DNA from: Cladophialophora immunda
Lineage: Eukaryota; Ascomycota; Eurotiomycetes; Chaetothyriales; Herpotrichiellaceae
Length of the DNA: 64,000 nucleotides
Assembly (NCBI RefSeq): GCF_000835495.1
Contig: NW_015622544.1
Coordinates: 1,693,704 to 1,757,703, forward strand
Direction of reading: 5' to 3'
Shown: piece by piece, positions 62,291 to 64,000 of the stretch
How positions within the stretch are numbered: the stretch's first letter is position 1
Layout of the letters: each line of letters begins with the position of its first letter
Notes under the pieces: generated by a model
Database searches by the model: none
Told to the model about the DNA's origin: nothing
Seen by the model: only the letters and a program-made list of their open reading frames with translations
Translations under genes and position numbers: made by a program

Positions 62291-63292
62291 GGCTAGTCAG
62301 CCTTTTGCCCGGTGTCGTTGCTCGCAGTATTCTGTGTCCCTGATGATTTGGCCCAGTTCGCAAAGCGGCTCAGTACCTCCTCGTATTCAGCTGATATTCT
62401 GTGATGCTCGCTTCCCGAGTCCTCCCCTCCCACCGGCAGAGTTGTCATGCCCGAACCGTCAATATCACGGCCACATGAAACCACCTAGTCTACTATTGTA
62501 AACGGTGCGCGTGGAATGAGATGACTCGCCAATACCCCCGATTAATTCGCTCCCTTTCCATCAGACCCGGACTTGGGAGACGGTCAGAAATTGATGATGA
62601 CGAGGGAGGTGCTGGTTGTACGTAGAGCAAGCGGGCGTTGTTGAGATCTATCACGTAGGTCCATAGGAGCACTGGGAAGAGCCACAGAGGGTGAGAATGA
62701 TGATGATGGTGATGATGTCGACGATTCACGGCCAGCCATGCCCAAGCTTCTTCGACCAAACTCAAAACCACCCCCGTACCCTATTTTTGATTCCCCCGCC
62801 GTCGTCCTACTGCGGAAGGACTCTGTACCACGGCCTGGTTCAACAGTCTGCACTTTGGACGTAGTATAAGATGGATGGTGGGAGTGGAGTGGCCGGATCT
62901 CGACTGGATATTGAGAAGGGCGTTTTCGTGGGGTTGAAAATCTCTTGAATCTATGCCGCTGTCATGGTGGTCGTGTCTAAAATGTCCAATGTTTATATAT
63001 CAAGAATCTCCTCATACAACACCCGCTGTCATTGCTAACACATGTCCCCGTCTCAGTGAACAGACCTCGCATGTTCAAACTCCGACGGATCACAAAAGTC
63101 TTTGTCACAATTTGTGGTACACAAGAAACGAGAAATAGAAGGGCGACATTCCTTCCTGCGTTCTTAGATCGCCCTCGAGAACACGTTCGAGTCCCTCATT
63201 TCTCTCTCCTCCACTTGGTCCTCATCTGGGTCAAGTTCCGCGCACTCGCAGCTCCCCCGCCAGCCCACCTCTTAGCCCCTGCTGCTTTGCTG
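62291..63292. other. 1-kb gap, SDR upstream / tetraspanin 3' region
   Basis: It contains a (GAT)n-like run near 62695-62720. No gene was seen. Confidence 0.5.
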
Positions 63293-64000
63293 TTAGATAG
63301 GTCCAAAGCCTCTCTTTTCATCGATGAGCCGATATCGTTCCTTCTCCTTTCTGTCCTTGATCAAACACAACGCAGCCAGCAGGAGCATCATATCGACCGC
63401 AACAAATCCGAAGAACGTTGTGAAAACCACATCCAGGAATCGATTCGCAAACGTGCCGAAGGCGGTGATGCAGGGTCCCAGCCTCGCCGCCGTGGCCGCA
63501 CTAGTGCAGGTCTGGTCTTTGACAAACAGTGCGGGATTACTGTATCCACAGCATTGGAACTTTGTCTGGAGCATGGTTTGAATGGCAGGTGCTTGGGCGT
63601 TCCAAATGGGAGCAAGGTTCTTCTTGGTCTGGAGGGTAGAGAACCAGATGTCCAGACCAATGGCCAGGGTAAGGAGAGCCGCAATGACAATTCCCCAGGC
63701 GTGGATTTTCAAGAATGTGCGGTTGCGCCGCATGAAAAAGGCGGGAACGGAGAGGAGGAAGGTGATGAACATGATAATGGAGTTGACCACGCTCACTATT
63801 GGAGTCAACCGTCAGTCAAGACATTCGGGGAATCCTCAGCTACACGGGGTGGGAAACGCCTACCTGTAAGCGGGCAATTGTCGAGCAACAGGTTGGACGC
63901 AATATTGTTGACATTGTTGTTATTCTTGATATTCATGCGAGTATACAATGGGATGAAGAGATGGAGGCCGGCGCAAAGAAGGAAAATGACGTCGAAGACG
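63293..64000 (-). CDS. tetraspanin-like membrane protein (5' end cut by window)
   Basis: Two exons are visible: 64000-63864 (entering from outside the window) and 63795-63293, joined over a 68-nt intron (GTAGGC...AATAG). The visible 213 residues begin within a membrane helix (VFDVIFLLCAGLHLFIPLYT). Two closely spaced helices follow (VSVVNSIIMFITFLLSVPAF and AWGIVIAALLTLAIGLDIWF). The large extracellular loop has the hallmark CCGY within TKFQCCGYSNPALF and paired cysteines (DQTCTSAATAARLGPC). A last helix ends in a Lys/Arg/Glu-rich tail. The CCG motif and layout fit fungal tetraspanins (Tsp3-like). These organise membrane partners and in some fungi affect infection structures. The N terminus is missing. 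Confidence 0.82.

Overview
The window reads as nuclear DNA of a filamentous ascomycete (Pezizomycotina). The evidence is many short GT-AG introns (about 47 to 204 nt) with CTAAC/CTAAT-like branch sites, two Zn(II)2Cys6 regulators, a heterokaryon-incompatibility (HET) domain protein, mannitol-1-phosphate 5-dehydrogenase, a DUF6604-type start and an Axl2-like cadherin-fold protein. I infer Eurotiomycetes, perhaps the black-yeast order Chaetothyriales, but this is impression and not proof. About 30 well-supported protein genes were found. Many were rebuilt across introns, and one (MOZART1) has exons too short to stand out as an open frame. No rRNA, convincing tRNA, CRISPR array or intact transposon was seen.

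Layout. 0.4-10 kb: an unknown conserved protein (-), SUMO E1 small subunit AOS1, initiator-tRNA modifying enzyme RIT1, an aldo-keto reductase and a beta-carbonic anhydrase (all +). 10-15 kb is gene-poor: a 97-aa protein ending in a CaaX box, a truncated DUF6604 protein, a small antibiotic-biosynthesis-monooxygenase-fold gene whose first intron holds a 33-nt C run, and two unrecognised minus-strand coding traces. 15-24.4 kb is an accessory-looking block, all on +: cytosolic phospholipase A2, a Zn2Cys6 regulator, a HET protein and a DHA1-type MFS transporter. 25.7-49.5 kb is mostly housekeeping: a nuclear-looking protein with PIP-like and SUMO-interaction-like motifs, V-ATPase subunit E, a NIPA-type transporter, a disordered/coiled protein, ribosomal protein uS12 (RPS23), choline-phosphate cytidylyltransferase, a PP2C phosphatase with a GC-AG intron, an Axl2-like protein, a GNAT acetyltransferase, MOZART1, a SUR7-family protein and mannitol-1-phosphate dehydrogenase. 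50.9-64 kb: a Zn2Cys6/DUF3425 regulator, an SDR, an enoyl-CoA hydratase ending in SKL, MADS-box MCM1 with about 3 kb of gene-free 5' DNA, a second SDR, and a tetraspanin cut by the window end.

How the genes work together. Most are independent housekeeping genes. The plausible functional grouping is the cPLA2 / Zn2Cys6 / HET / MFS block: same strand, similar composition, and a regulator next to a transporter. It has no PKS, NRPS, terpene or P450 gene, so it is not a recognisable secondary-metabolite cluster. The items most worth a second look are the PIP+SIM-like protein at 25.8-28.1 kb, the 10-15 kb region of gene fragments with its CaaX micro-protein, and the unknown domain in the first gene.
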